Below are positions 18,641 to 25,750 of a DNA stretch of 60,586 bases, in pieces (within the stretch, counting starts at the first letter, position 1; the number at the start of each line of letters is the position of its first letter). Origin of the DNA: Nitrospirota bacterium (GTDB lineage Bacteria > Nitrospirota > Thermodesulfovibrionia > Thermodesulfovibrionales > JdFR-88); contig JAKAKS010000016.1 of the NCBI GenBank assembly GCA_021813405.1, positions 1 to 60,586 on the forward strand. The letters run 5' to 3'. A program made the position numbers and the translations under genes. Under the pieces are notes generated by a model that made no database searches, was not told where the DNA came from, and saw only the letters and a program-made list of their open reading frames with translations.

Positions 18641-19376
18641 CCACGCGAAGCTGAAGAGAATACTTTCCAGCCTGTCCAGAAAAGAGATTACCCTTCATGA
18701 GGCCATGGCCGCCCTTAAGCCCATAATCCATTACGAGGACATAGGCGTTGCCAAGGTGGACCACGGCCGGACTATGCGGCAGGGCATCCCGGAAGTTATA
18801 CTTGCCAGGGGCAAGCATATCGACGATGTGGCTGCGGTTGCAAAAAGCATGTTCAGGCAGTCCGGCAAGTTTCTTATTACCAAAGCGGACAAACAGGTTT
18901 ACGATTCCCTGGGCATCAAGCAGGCGCTTTTTTATCCACGCTCCGGCGTCATAATGGCGGGGCAGGGCGGACGGAAGAAGGGTAAGGTGCTTATTGTATC
19001 GGCAGGCACTGCTGACATTTCCGTTGCCGAGGAGGCGGCCCTCACGGCATCCTTCATGGGAAGCGGCACGGAGACGCTTTATGATGCAGGGGTTTCAGGC
19101 CTGCACAGGATACTTATGAACCGGCATTTGCTGGACGGGGCCAGGTGCGTTATAGTAGTGGCCGGGATGGAAGGGGCGCTGCCGTCGGTAGTGGGGGCGC
19201 TTACGGACAAGCCGGTTGTCGCGGTGCCAACGTCTGTTGGCTACGGGGCCAGCTTTGGAGGTATTGCCGCACTTCTTGCCATGCTTAATTCATGCGCGCC
19301 GGGGATAGCGGTTATGAATATAGACAACGGCTTTGGCGCCGGGTGCCTTGCGCACAAGATAAACACAATCGCTTAA
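18630..19376 (+). CDS. larB: LarB, pyridinium-3,5-biscarboxylic acid mononucleotide synthase
   Basis: LarB carboxylates nicotinic acid adenine dinucleotide, the first step to the nickel-pincer cofactor of lactate racemase and related enzymes. At 248 residues it has the expected PurE-like C-terminal domain: VSAGTADISVAEEAA, then VVAGMEGALPSVVGAL and VPTSVGYGASFGGIAALLAML. The N-terminal part (ILSSLSRKEITLHEAM) is also typical. larC, larE and larA are not in the window, so the cofactor pathway must be completed elsewhere. It starts inside the last codons of gpsA. Confidence 0.93.
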   Translation: MPSDHAKLKRILSSLSRKEITLHEAMAALKPIIHYEDIGVAKVDHGRTMRQGIPEVILARGKHIDDVAAVAKSMFRQSGKFLITKADKQVYDSLGIKQALFYPRSGVIMAGQGGRKKGKVLIVSAGTADISVAEEAALTASFMGSGTETLYDAGVSGLHRILMNRHLLDGARCVIVVAGMEGALPSVVGALTDKPVVAVPTSVGYGASFGGIAALLAMLNSCAPGIAVMNIDNGFGAGCLAHKINTIA

Positions 19377-19443
19377 TTCTGACTTCTTCCCACCAAGCCG
19401 TAATCTCGCGGGAAAAAATTATGAGTAAACCGGAGTAGTATGT

Positions 19444-19465
19444 TTGATTTCAAATTTGAAATCAA
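19444..19465. other. 22-base perfect palindrome between larB and trxB ends
   Basis: TTGATTTCAAA and TTTGAAATCAA abut to give a perfect 22-base palindrome, two bases past the trxB stop and 67 past the larB stop. Lying between convergent genes, it is best explained as a two-way terminator-like hairpin, though the loop is short and no long U-run follows. Confidence 0.45.
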
Positions 19466-19466
19466 C

Positions 19467-20414
19467 TCAGCTGCCCCAGTCGTACTTCCTTTTCTTCCTG
19501 TGCGAGATGTATTTTTCCGCCGAAAGGGCGGCAGCGGCCCCGTTGGCTGCGGCTATCACAACCTGCCTTACTTCCACGCAGGTAACGTCGCCCGCGCCGA
19601 AGACGCCGGGGATGGATGTCTCCATCATTCTGTTGGTTACTATGCAGTCCGATTCGGAAAGCTCCACGCCGCCGGCCAGGAAATCCGTTATCGGACGGCT
19701 GCCGTGCAGGTACACAAACACGCCGGACACGTCCAGGTTGGACGTCTGCTTGTCCGGGCCGGCCATGACCACCTTCTCCACGGTATCATTGCCCTCGATG
19801 GCCATAACGGTAGTGCCTTTAATCACCTTAATCACAGCGGACTGAAATGCCGGGCTTTCCCCGTCGCCGGGCAGCTTGTCCTGCGGGCTTATCACGTAAA
19901 CCTCGGAGCACGTCCTGGAAAGATATTCAGCCTCTTTGAACGCCTCTTCGGAGCCGCCGATCACGCATACGCGCTTGCCCTTGAAGAATGCCGCGTCGCA
20001 TACGGCGCAATAGCTTACGCCCCTGCCTAAAAACTCCGCCTCGCCTTTAATGGAGGGCTTCCGGCCCATGGAGCCCGTGGCCAGGATAATAGTTTTGCCG
20101 CTGTAATTCTTGTCCATGGTGAAGGCCTCTTTTACGTTGCCGCCGATATTCACGCCAATAACCTGTGTCTCGATATATTCCGCGCCGAAGCCGATGGCCT
20201 GGTCCCGGAACATATCCAGAAGCTCTTTGCCCGAAAGCGGCTTATTGCACATGCCAGGATAGTTTTCTATCTTGTGGGCAAAGGCCAGCGCGCCAGCTGT
20301 TCTGGATTTATCCAGCACAAGGGTTGAAAGCCCCGCACGCGCCGCGTACTGGGCGGCGGAAAGCCCTGCCGGGCCGCCGCCTATGATAAGCACGTCATAA
20401 AGTTTTTCTTCCAT
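19467..20414 (-). CDS. Thioredoxin reductase-like FAD/disulfide oxidoreductase
   Basis: A 315-residue low-molecular-weight TrxB-type flavoprotein. FAD motif IIGGGPAGLSAAQYAA is at the N-terminus, the redox pair CAVCD sits in the second nucleotide domain, and the C-terminal FAD motif is GVFGAGDVT. The second pyridine-nucleotide motif is unusual: after GGSEEAFKEAEYLS the NADPH-selecting HRRxxxR segment of classical TrxB is replaced by ISPQDKL. NADH or another donor is therefore possible. It follows mqnC by 16 bases and probably shares its transcript. trxA is elsewhere in the window (31.4 kb). Confidence 0.85.
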   Translation of the reverse strand: MEEKLYDVLIIGGGPAGLSAAQYAARAGLSTLVLDKSRTAGALAFAHKIENYPGMCNKPLSGKELLDMFRDQAIGFGAEYIETQVIGVNIGGNVKEAFTMDKNYSGKTIILATGSMGRKPSIKGEAEFLGRGVSYCAVCDAAFFKGKRVCVIGGSEEAFKEAEYLSRTCSEVYVISPQDKLPGDGESPAFQSAVIKVIKGTTVMAIEGNDTVEKVVMAGPDKQTSNLDVSGVFVYLHGSRPITDFLAGGVELSESDCIVTNRMMETSIPGVFGAGDVTCVEVRQVVIAAANGAAAALSAEKYISHRKKRKYDWGS

Positions 20415-20430
20415 CAGCGCTCCCGTATCT

Positions 20431-21462
20431 TTAAAAGTATTTTAGAATATTATACAATGTGTCCCTCTGGGCGGGCCTGAACCCGGCCGCCTTTATGCCG
20501 TATATGATATCGTCCTTGGAAACCCTGTATTTCACGCCCGCGGATGCCACCACGTTCTCCTCTATCATCGTGGAGCCGAAGTCGTTGGCGCCGAACCTCA
20601 GGGCAACCTGCGCCATCTTCAGCCCCTGCGTAACCCATGAGGCCTGGATATTTTTTATGTTGTCCAGGTATATCCGGCATACCGCAAGCACCCGCAGATA
20701 ATCCACACCGGTAGCAGGCGCAATCCCGCCCATTTTAGTATTGCCGGGCTGGAAGCTCCACGGTATAAACGCGGTAAACCCTCCTGTTTCGTCCTGGAGC
20801 GCCCTTACGGCGTCCAGGTGGGTGATTATGTCTTCTGCGGACTCAGACGCGCCAAACATCATGGTGGCTGTGGTCCTCATGCCCGCCCTGTGGGCCTCGC
20901 GCATTACGTTAAGCCATTGCCTGGCGCCTATTTTTCCCGGGCTGATTTTTTTGCGCACCCTGTCCGAAAGTATCTCCGCGCCGCCCCCCGGAACGGAATC
21001 CAGCCCGGCTTCGCGCAGAAGTCCAAGCGCCTCCCGGATGGTTATGTGGTTTTGCCGCGCGATAAACTCGATCTCCGGCGGGGAAAAACCGTGTATGCGC
21101 ATTGATGGGAACGCGCTTTTTATCCCGGCGAGCATGCCGGTGTAAAACCCCATCGGCAACTGCGGATTAAGCCCGCCCTGAAGCAGTATCTGCGTCCCGC
21201 CCAGTGCGATGGTCTCTTCTATCTTGCCAGTAAGTTCTTCTTTGCTGATTACATAACCTTCAGGGCTTCCCTCGGGCCTCCAGAAGGCGCAGAACTTGCA
21301 GCCGTTTATGCAGACATTGGTGTAATTTATGTTCCTGTCCACAACGAACGTAACCACCTTTTTGGGGTGCAGTTTTTTCCGCATCCCGTCCGCCATCCGG
21401 CCAAGCTCCAGCAGGTCTGCGGATTCAAGGAGCTTAAGCGCCTTTTCCTTGTTAATCCTCAT
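20431..21462 (-). CDS. mqnC: Cyclic dehypoxanthine futalosine synthase
   Basis: MqnC is the radical SAM enzyme that converts dehypoxanthine futalosine to its cyclic form in the futalosine route to menaquinone. The ATG at 21462 gives 343 residues starting MRINKEKALKLL; the open frame continues upstream but there it overlaps mqnE coding. The cluster motif CINGCKFC is at C51, C55 and C58 in the context YTNVCINGCKFCAFWR, characteristic of MqnC. GGLNPQLPMGFYTG and VPGGGAEILSDRVR follow. The start overlaps the mqnE stop as ATGA. Confidence 0.94.
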   Translation of the reverse strand: MRINKEKALKLLESADLLELGRMADGMRKKLHPKKVVTFVVDRNINYTNVCINGCKFCAFWRPEGSPEGYVISKEELTGKIEETIALGGTQILLQGGLNPQLPMGFYTGMLAGIKSAFPSMRIHGFSPPEIEFIARQNHITIREALGLLREAGLDSVPGGGAEILSDRVRKKISPGKIGARQWLNVMREAHRAGMRTTATMMFGASESAEDIITHLDAVRALQDETGGFTAFIPWSFQPGNTKMGGIAPATGVDYLRVLAVCRIYLDNIKNIQASWVTQGLKMAQVALRFGANDFGSTMIEENVVASAGVKYRVSKDDIIYGIKAAGFRPAQRDTLYNILKYF

Positions 21463-22520
21463 CTGGCCGTCCTGTTTTTGCTTTTGATTTCCCTGTAAAA
21501 AGAGTCCCGCCGCACCGGGGTTTTGCCGGCCCTTTCTATAACGGTGCGCAGCCTGTCCTCCGCGATGGAGCTTTCGGTGGAGGCCCCCGCGCAGTGGGCT
21601 ATTCTTTCCTCTATCACGGTGCCCTCCAGGTCGTCCGCGCCAAAATAAAGTGCAGTTTGGGAAAGCTTTTCGCCAAGCATTATCCAGTACGCCTTTATAT
21701 GCGGGATGTTGTCCAGAAACAGTCTGCTTACGGCTATGCACTTCAGGTCCTCCGTGCCGGAGGTGTGGTGGCCGCCGATGGACGTCATCGGCTGGTAGGG
21801 CAGGGCCACAAACGCCTGGAATCCGCCAGTTTCGTCCTGGAGCGCCCTTAATTTTTCAAGATGGTTTATCCTGTGCGAGTAATTTTCAAGATGGCCGTAA
21901 AGCATCGTGGCGTTGGTCTTTATGCCCGCATTGTGGGCGGCCCTCATCACCTGAAGCCATCTTGCGCCGGTCAGTTTTTCCGGACAAAGCTTTTTGCGCA
22001 CGGACGGGGCGAATATCTCCGCGCCGCCGCCTGGCATTACATCAAGGCCGCTGTCCTTCAATTCCTGGAAGACGCGCTCAAATGGCAATCCGCTTGTCTG
22101 CTGCATGTAGTCCACCTCGGCCGCGGTAAACGCTTTTATCCCCACGCCCTTGAATTCTTTTTTAATGGACGAAAGAAGCCCGGTGTAATGGGCCAGCGGC
22201 CAGTCCGGATGCAGCCCTCCCACTATGTGCACCTCGTCAAATGGCGGGGCTTTTTTAAGTTTTTTGATTATGTCCTGCACGGTAAGTTCATATGCGCCTT
22301 CCTCGCCCCTGGAGCGCGAGAACGCGCAGAACCTGCACCTGTTTACGCATATATTGGTCGGGTTTATGTGTATGTTGCGGGTATAGAATACCTTTTTGCC
22401 GTTCAGCTGGCCTGAAAGCCTTGCGGCACGCCTTCCAATGGAAAAGATGTCGTCAGAGCGGAACAGCTCCAGCGCTTCTTCGGACGAGATGCGTTTTGAT
22501 TTTTTCAAGATAGCGCGCAC
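21459..22520 (-). CDS. mqnE: Aminodeoxyfutalosine synthase
   Basis: MqnE is the radical SAM enzyme that joins 3-[(1-carboxyvinyl)oxy]benzoate to SAM-derived adenosine, an early step of the futalosine menaquinone pathway. Its 353 residues carry CVNRCRFC (C58, C62, C65) in the context HINPTNICVNRCRFCAFSRS, followed by VHIVGGLHPDWPLAHY and VMPGGGAEIFAPSVR. The start is GTG at 22518-22520. No Shine-Dalgarno site precedes it, and TATAAT lies only 5 bases upstream, so a leaderless message from an internal promoter is possible. It is four bases overlapped with mqnC. Confidence 0.94.
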   Translation of the reverse strand: MRAILKKSKRISSEEALELFRSDDIFSIGRRAARLSGQLNGKKVFYTRNIHINPTNICVNRCRFCAFSRSRGEEGAYELTVQDIIKKLKKAPPFDEVHIVGGLHPDWPLAHYTGLLSSIKKEFKGVGIKAFTAAEVDYMQQTSGLPFERVFQELKDSGLDVMPGGGAEIFAPSVRKKLCPEKLTGARWLQVMRAAHNAGIKTNATMLYGHLENYSHRINHLEKLRALQDETGGFQAFVALPYQPMTSIGGHHTSGTEDLKCIAVSRLFLDNIPHIKAYWIMLGEKLSQTALYFGADDLEGTVIEERIAHCAGASTESSIAEDRLRTVIERAGKTPVRRDSFYREIKSKNRTAR

Positions 22521-22524
22521 ATTA

Positions 22525-22555
22525 GATTATAAACCAAAGAGATGATAAACCAAAG
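22525..22555 (-). promoter_or_regulatory. Tandem 15-base repeat with possible internal mqnE promoter
   Basis: GATTATAAACCAAAG (22525-22539) and GATGATAAACCAAAG (22541-22555) differ by one base and fill the gap between the radical SAM/SPASM stop and mqnE. On the minus strand they supply TTGGTT and, 16 bases on, TATAAT (22526-22531), a possible promoter that would start transcription at or next to the mqnE GTG. Confidence 0.4.
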
Positions 22556-22580
22556 GAAGCCAACGGACAAGGGGTTGAGA

Positions 22581-23726
22581 TCAGCCCCGGGCGGCAATTG
22601 CGTTTTCCGGCTTTTGTGTGCTGGCCGCGCCGGTTTCAAGGAAGCACTGGGGGTCCTCCGAAAGAAAATCCCCGTTGCCCGACATTGCAGACCACGCATA
22701 CGCCACAGCCCTGCATCCCCTGCATGAATCCCACTTTGCGCATGCCGCGCACCTGCCATTATATCTGGACTTGTCTCTCAGGGCCTCAAGGACCGGGGAG
22801 TTGGCCCAAATCTCCCGTATGGAGTCTTTCCTAATATTGCCAAGCGGCACCGGCAAGCGCCTGCACGGGGTAATCGTGCCGTCGGCTTGTATAGTCAGCC
22901 CGAACAACCCGGCAGAGCATCCGCCGGGCAAACAGCACCCCGCGTCTGCAGAAAATTTCATCTGGGATGCAATAGGGTCCCCGGTGACTATCTCCAGCCC
23001 GTCAATTTTAATGGACATCAGTTTTTCATACAGGCTTTTCATCCGTTCCGGCGGGAGCATGTGGTTATGAAGCGCCGCTCCCCTGCCAGAAGGCACCAGC
23101 CTGGCAAACCCAAGCCTCTGCACGCCAATGCTAAGCGCCAGTGAAACCATATCGTTGATGTATTCCGCATTCAGGCCCGAAAGGGTTGCGTTCAGGGTCA
23201 CAACCAGCCCGGCGTCCAGCAGGTTTCTTGCCCCCCATAGCGCCTGAGACAGGCTGCCCCGGCCCCGGATCATGTCATGCACTTCTTCCGGGCCCTCAAC
23301 GCTTACCTGAACCCCCTTTACATTTCCCAGTTCGCCAATGGCCTTTGCGCGTTCCGGGCTGGCCAGCGTGCCGTTGGTAAGCAGGTGCACCGGCCATGAC
23401 CGGCCGGCAAGCTCTTCAAGAACTTTCATCAGGTCACGCCTGATCAGGGGCTCGCCGCCGGAAATATTGAAACTGGGCGCAAACCGCATTCCGCCGGCCT
23501 GCGCCCAGCTATCCAGTGTCTCCGCTATCTCGGCTATCGTTGCCTTGATCTCGCGAAGCGAAAGGTCCTTTTTGGCGGAGCCGTCCTGATAGCAGTGCTT
23601 GCACCGCAGATTGCACTTCTCCGTCAGGTGCCACTGGAAAAAAAAGTCGAACCCGGCCGCCAGACCGGCGGCATCCAGTCCCGCAACTGCGGGATCTAGC
23701 TCTTTCAGCTGCTTCATTTCCGGCAT
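22581..23726 (-). CDS. Radical SAM/SPASM enzyme, candidate peptide maturase
   Basis: A 381-residue protein with the SAM cluster motif CNLRCKHC at C38, C42 and C45 in FFFQWHLTEKCNLRCKHCYQ, and a SAM-binding FNISGGEPL. The C-terminal SPASM region has a Cys-rich GCCLPGGC...TPCRR half and RCAACAKWDSCRGC plus a final DPQC, enough ligands for two auxiliary clusters. SPASM enzymes of this size mostly modify ribosomal peptides or proteins. ATG at 23726 is preferred, with GGTGA about 4 bases upstream and a 13-base overlap with the small upstream gene. ATG at 23717, overlapping as ATGA, is the alternative. No RRE/PqqD-like domain is seen in it or beside it. Confidence 0.85.
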   Translation of the reverse strand: MPEMKQLKELDPAVAGLDAAGLAAGFDFFFQWHLTEKCNLRCKHCYQDGSAKKDLSLREIKATIAEIAETLDSWAQAGGMRFAPSFNISGGEPLIRRDLMKVLEELAGRSWPVHLLTNGTLASPERAKAIGELGNVKGVQVSVEGPEEVHDMIRGRGSLSQALWGARNLLDAGLVVTLNATLSGLNAEYINDMVSLALSIGVQRLGFARLVPSGRGAALHNHMLPPERMKSLYEKLMSIKIDGLEIVTGDPIASQMKFSADAGCCLPGGCSAGLFGLTIQADGTITPCRRLPVPLGNIRKDSIREIWANSPVLEALRDKSRYNGRCAACAKWDSCRGCRAVAYAWSAMSGNGDFLSEDPQCFLETGAASTQKPENAIAARG

Positions 23727-23821
23727 ACTTTCACCGGAGCGCTTTCCACCTTCTTCCTGAGCGCGGCCCAGAGTTCCGCCTCTTTTTCCAGGGTCTTTTT
23801 GTCGTGGATTTTCTTTTTCAT
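23714..23821 (-). CDS. 35-residue peptide, candidate radical-SAM RiPP precursor
   Basis: A short gene read directly from the sequence. ATG at 23819-23821 is preceded by AAAGGAGGTGA, an almost perfect Shine-Dalgarno site, and the stop lies inside the start of the radical SAM/SPASM gene. The peptide begins MKKKIHDKKTLEKEAELW and ends SAPVKVCRK, with one Trp (W18) and one Cys (C33). It is highly charged, has no signal peptide or membrane segment, and is too short for a domain. Size, binding site, overlap and partner together are those of a precursor peptide. The E14-x3-W18 spacing recalls the Glu-x3-Tyr of PqqA, which is suggestive only. It could instead be a leader peptide that controls the enzyme. 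Confidence 0.65.
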   Translation of the reverse strand: MKKKIHDKKTLEKEAELWAALRKKVESAPVKVCRK

Positions 23822-23852
23822 TCCGTTCACCTCCTTTCCGCACATTAGATAC

Positions 23853-23880
23853 ATACTAGCAACTGTCACCGCCCTGTCAA
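23853..23880 (-). promoter_or_regulatory. Putative promoter of the peptide/radical SAM operon
   Basis: TTGACA (23875-23880) is followed after 16 bases by TAGTAT (23853-23858) on the minus strand. Transcription would begin near 23846, giving a leader of about 25 bases that contains the strong ribosome binding site at 23825-23836. The region also separates this operon from the divergent histidine kinase gene. Confidence 0.5.
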
Positions 23881-23958
23881 TATTTTTGCATCCCGGTTTG
23901 TGAATTGCAACACTAGATTCCCGTCCGATACGGCGATATAGTTTAGGTAGTGACGCGT

Positions 23959-24807
23959 ATGAGGCAGACAGACAAGCCCGATAACAGAGGTGGACTGCAA
24001 GAAGGGCAGCGCCCCGGAAACAGCACGGACCAAACCGAGGGGCTGAGGAAGGAGTGCGCGCGCCTGCGGGCGGAGCTTGAAGCCAAAACCATCGAGGCCG
24101 CCGCCCAGCGGGAACAATCCGCGCCGGAAATCCTCCGGTACATAAACATCCTCTCGCATGACCTGCGTTCGCCGCTTTCTGTTTCTTCCAATTTCATAGG
24201 GCTGATACTTGCGAAGTACGGCCTGAATATGGAGCCCAAGATGAAGGAATACCTGGGCTATGCGGCGGAAGGCCTCAGGACAATGGATAGGCTGCTTTCG
24301 GATGCTGTCTTTTACGCAAGGATAGGCACATCGCAGAAACCTCTTGTGGAAACCGACTGCAATAAGGTCCTTGAGAGCGCTGCAACCGCGCTCCGGGGTG
24401 AGATAGAGGCTTCGGGCGCAACTGTGACGGTGCAGGGCGGAGAGGGCAGCCTTCCGGTGGTAATGGGAGACGTGGCGCTGCTGGCCCAGTTATTCAGGAA
24501 CCTGCTTGCAAATGCGCTGAAATATGTTGACCGGACGCCGGAAATTCAAATCTCGGCCGTTGCCCAGAACGGGCAATGGCTATTTGGCTTCAAAGACAAC
24601 GGCCTTGGCATAGCCCCTGAAGACAGGGAGAGGATATTCGAGCCTCTGGAGCGTGCGCACAGGCAGGTTGCGGACAAGGGCGGAAAGGGGACCGGGCTTG
24701 GGCTTGCCATATGCAAAAAGATAGTTGAGAGGCATGGCGGGCGCATCTGGATAGAGTCCGTTTTGGGAGAAGGCTCAATAATTTATTTCACGCTGCCCAA
24801 AGCATGA
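23959..24807 (+). CDS. Soluble sensor histidine kinase
   Basis: A 282-residue kinase without membrane helices or a recognisable input domain. An N-terminal coiled coil leads into the HisKA H-box ILSHDLRSPL (His at about 67), then N-box RNLLANALKY, G1 DNGLGI, F-box-like ERIFEPLERAHR and G2 GTGLGLAI. All catalytic boxes are intact. ATG at 23959 is preferred over GTG at 23950 because AGGT sits 10 bases before it. No response regulator is adjacent. It diverges from the peptide/radical SAM operon, which may or may not be its target. Confidence 0.85.
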   Translation: MRQTDKPDNRGGLQEGQRPGNSTDQTEGLRKECARLRAELEAKTIEAAAQREQSAPEILRYINILSHDLRSPLSVSSNFIGLILAKYGLNMEPKMKEYLGYAAEGLRTMDRLLSDAVFYARIGTSQKPLVETDCNKVLESAATALRGEIEASGATVTVQGGEGSLPVVMGDVALLAQLFRNLLANALKYVDRTPEIQISAVAQNGQWLFGFKDNGLGIAPEDRERIFEPLERAHRQVADKGGKGTGLGLAICKKIVERHGGRIWIESVLGEGSIIYFTLPKA

Positions 24808-24896
24808 CCTTCACCCCCCCGGTTTTTCTTTACCGGTAAATTAATCCCTTTGTATGCTCCACGTGATGCTCATCGTAAAATTTCCGGTTTTGTTTT

Positions 24897-25649
24897 TCAG
24901 TTTTCCTGATTGACAGATTCCGCTACCGTATTAACTATTATCTCCGCAGCCCTTTGAAGCAATTGCCTGTTGAACACCACAGTTTTGCCTCCGCTGGTTA
25001 TTACCCTGGAGCCAAGCGGCGGAACGTGTATGAACCCCCGTGGCGCCATTTTGGCGGAATTCAATCCTGGATTGAACATCAGATTGTAAAAAGTATCATT
25101 GCATAAATAATTACCGGCATCCTGCGATTGCTCCGCCGGTATTCCGGCGGCAAGCAGACGGACCATAATGCCCGGCGCCGGAAGCGTTGTCTCCAGCGTT
25201 TGAGGGGAGCCCACATACACAATGCCCGCCTGGGGCAGCATCCCTTCATTGTCCGGTATCGCCCCTCTCACATTACGGGCCGTTGTTTCCAGCCGGACCG
25301 GGCCTGCCCCTGCCTGTCCGAAGGATATTACCGCGGCGGGCTTATAAAACCTGACAAGCTGGCGGAGTTTTTTTGCTGCCTTGCCCCAAACCACCGGAAG
25401 CCGGGCCGCTACAACAACCGAATTCCCGAAATGCCTGCCGTCGAGGCCTTTAACCGCCTCCCATGAGCCGTTTGTTGCATCGCCCCCGAATGGCTCAAAG
25501 CCGGTTACAAGTATCAGCTTTTCCTGGGCCGCCGGCGCGGCCGCATGCGCGTGTGCAGGCAAAAAAACCAGCGTCAGGGCCAATAAGAGGGCGTTTGGCA
25601 GTACATTCTTAAACTGGCGGCTACGGGCTTGCCGTAAGGAAAAAGGCAT
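24897..25649 (-). CDS. Pyroglutamyl-peptidase I family protein with signal peptide
   Basis: A 250-residue C15 cysteine peptidase, which removes N-terminal pyroglutamate from peptides. The family start VTGFEPFGGDATNGS is at residues 48-62. The catalytic triad fits as E121 (LETTARN), C183 (GNYLCND) and H208 (GFIHVP), spaced as in the Bacillus enzyme. Unusually, about 40 residues precede the domain and include a hydrophobic stretch, LLLALTLVFLPAHAHAAA, that looks like a cleavable signal peptide. The classical enzyme is cytosolic, so this one is probably periplasmic. It faces the histidine kinase gene tail to tail. Confidence 0.85.
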   Translation of the reverse strand: MPFSLRQARSRQFKNVLPNALLLALTLVFLPAHAHAAAPAAQEKLILVTGFEPFGGDATNGSWEAVKGLDGRHFGNSVVVAARLPVVWGKAAKKLRQLVRFYKPAAVISFGQAGAGPVRLETTARNVRGAIPDNEGMLPQAGIVYVGSPQTLETTLPAPGIMVRLLAAGIPAEQSQDAGNYLCNDTFYNLMFNPGLNSAKMAPRGFIHVPPLGSRVITSGGKTVVFNRQLLQRAAEIIVNTVAESVNQEN

Positions 25650-25750
25650 AAATGATTTTAATCAGGCAACTGCCTCCCGGTCTGTAAACCCGGTCACAAT
25701 CTGTTTTGCCGCATTTGCCCGCCAGCCGGAATTTCTGTGATAATAATGAT

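Noticed and set aside
21463-21741. N-terminal extension of mqnC
   Set aside because: It overlaps mqnE coding out of frame; the ATGA start at 21462 gives the family length.
23714-23821. Interpreting the 35-residue peptide as PqqA
   Set aside because: The crosslinked Tyr is absent (Trp instead), the sequence is otherwise unlike PqqA, and no pqqB, C or D is present.
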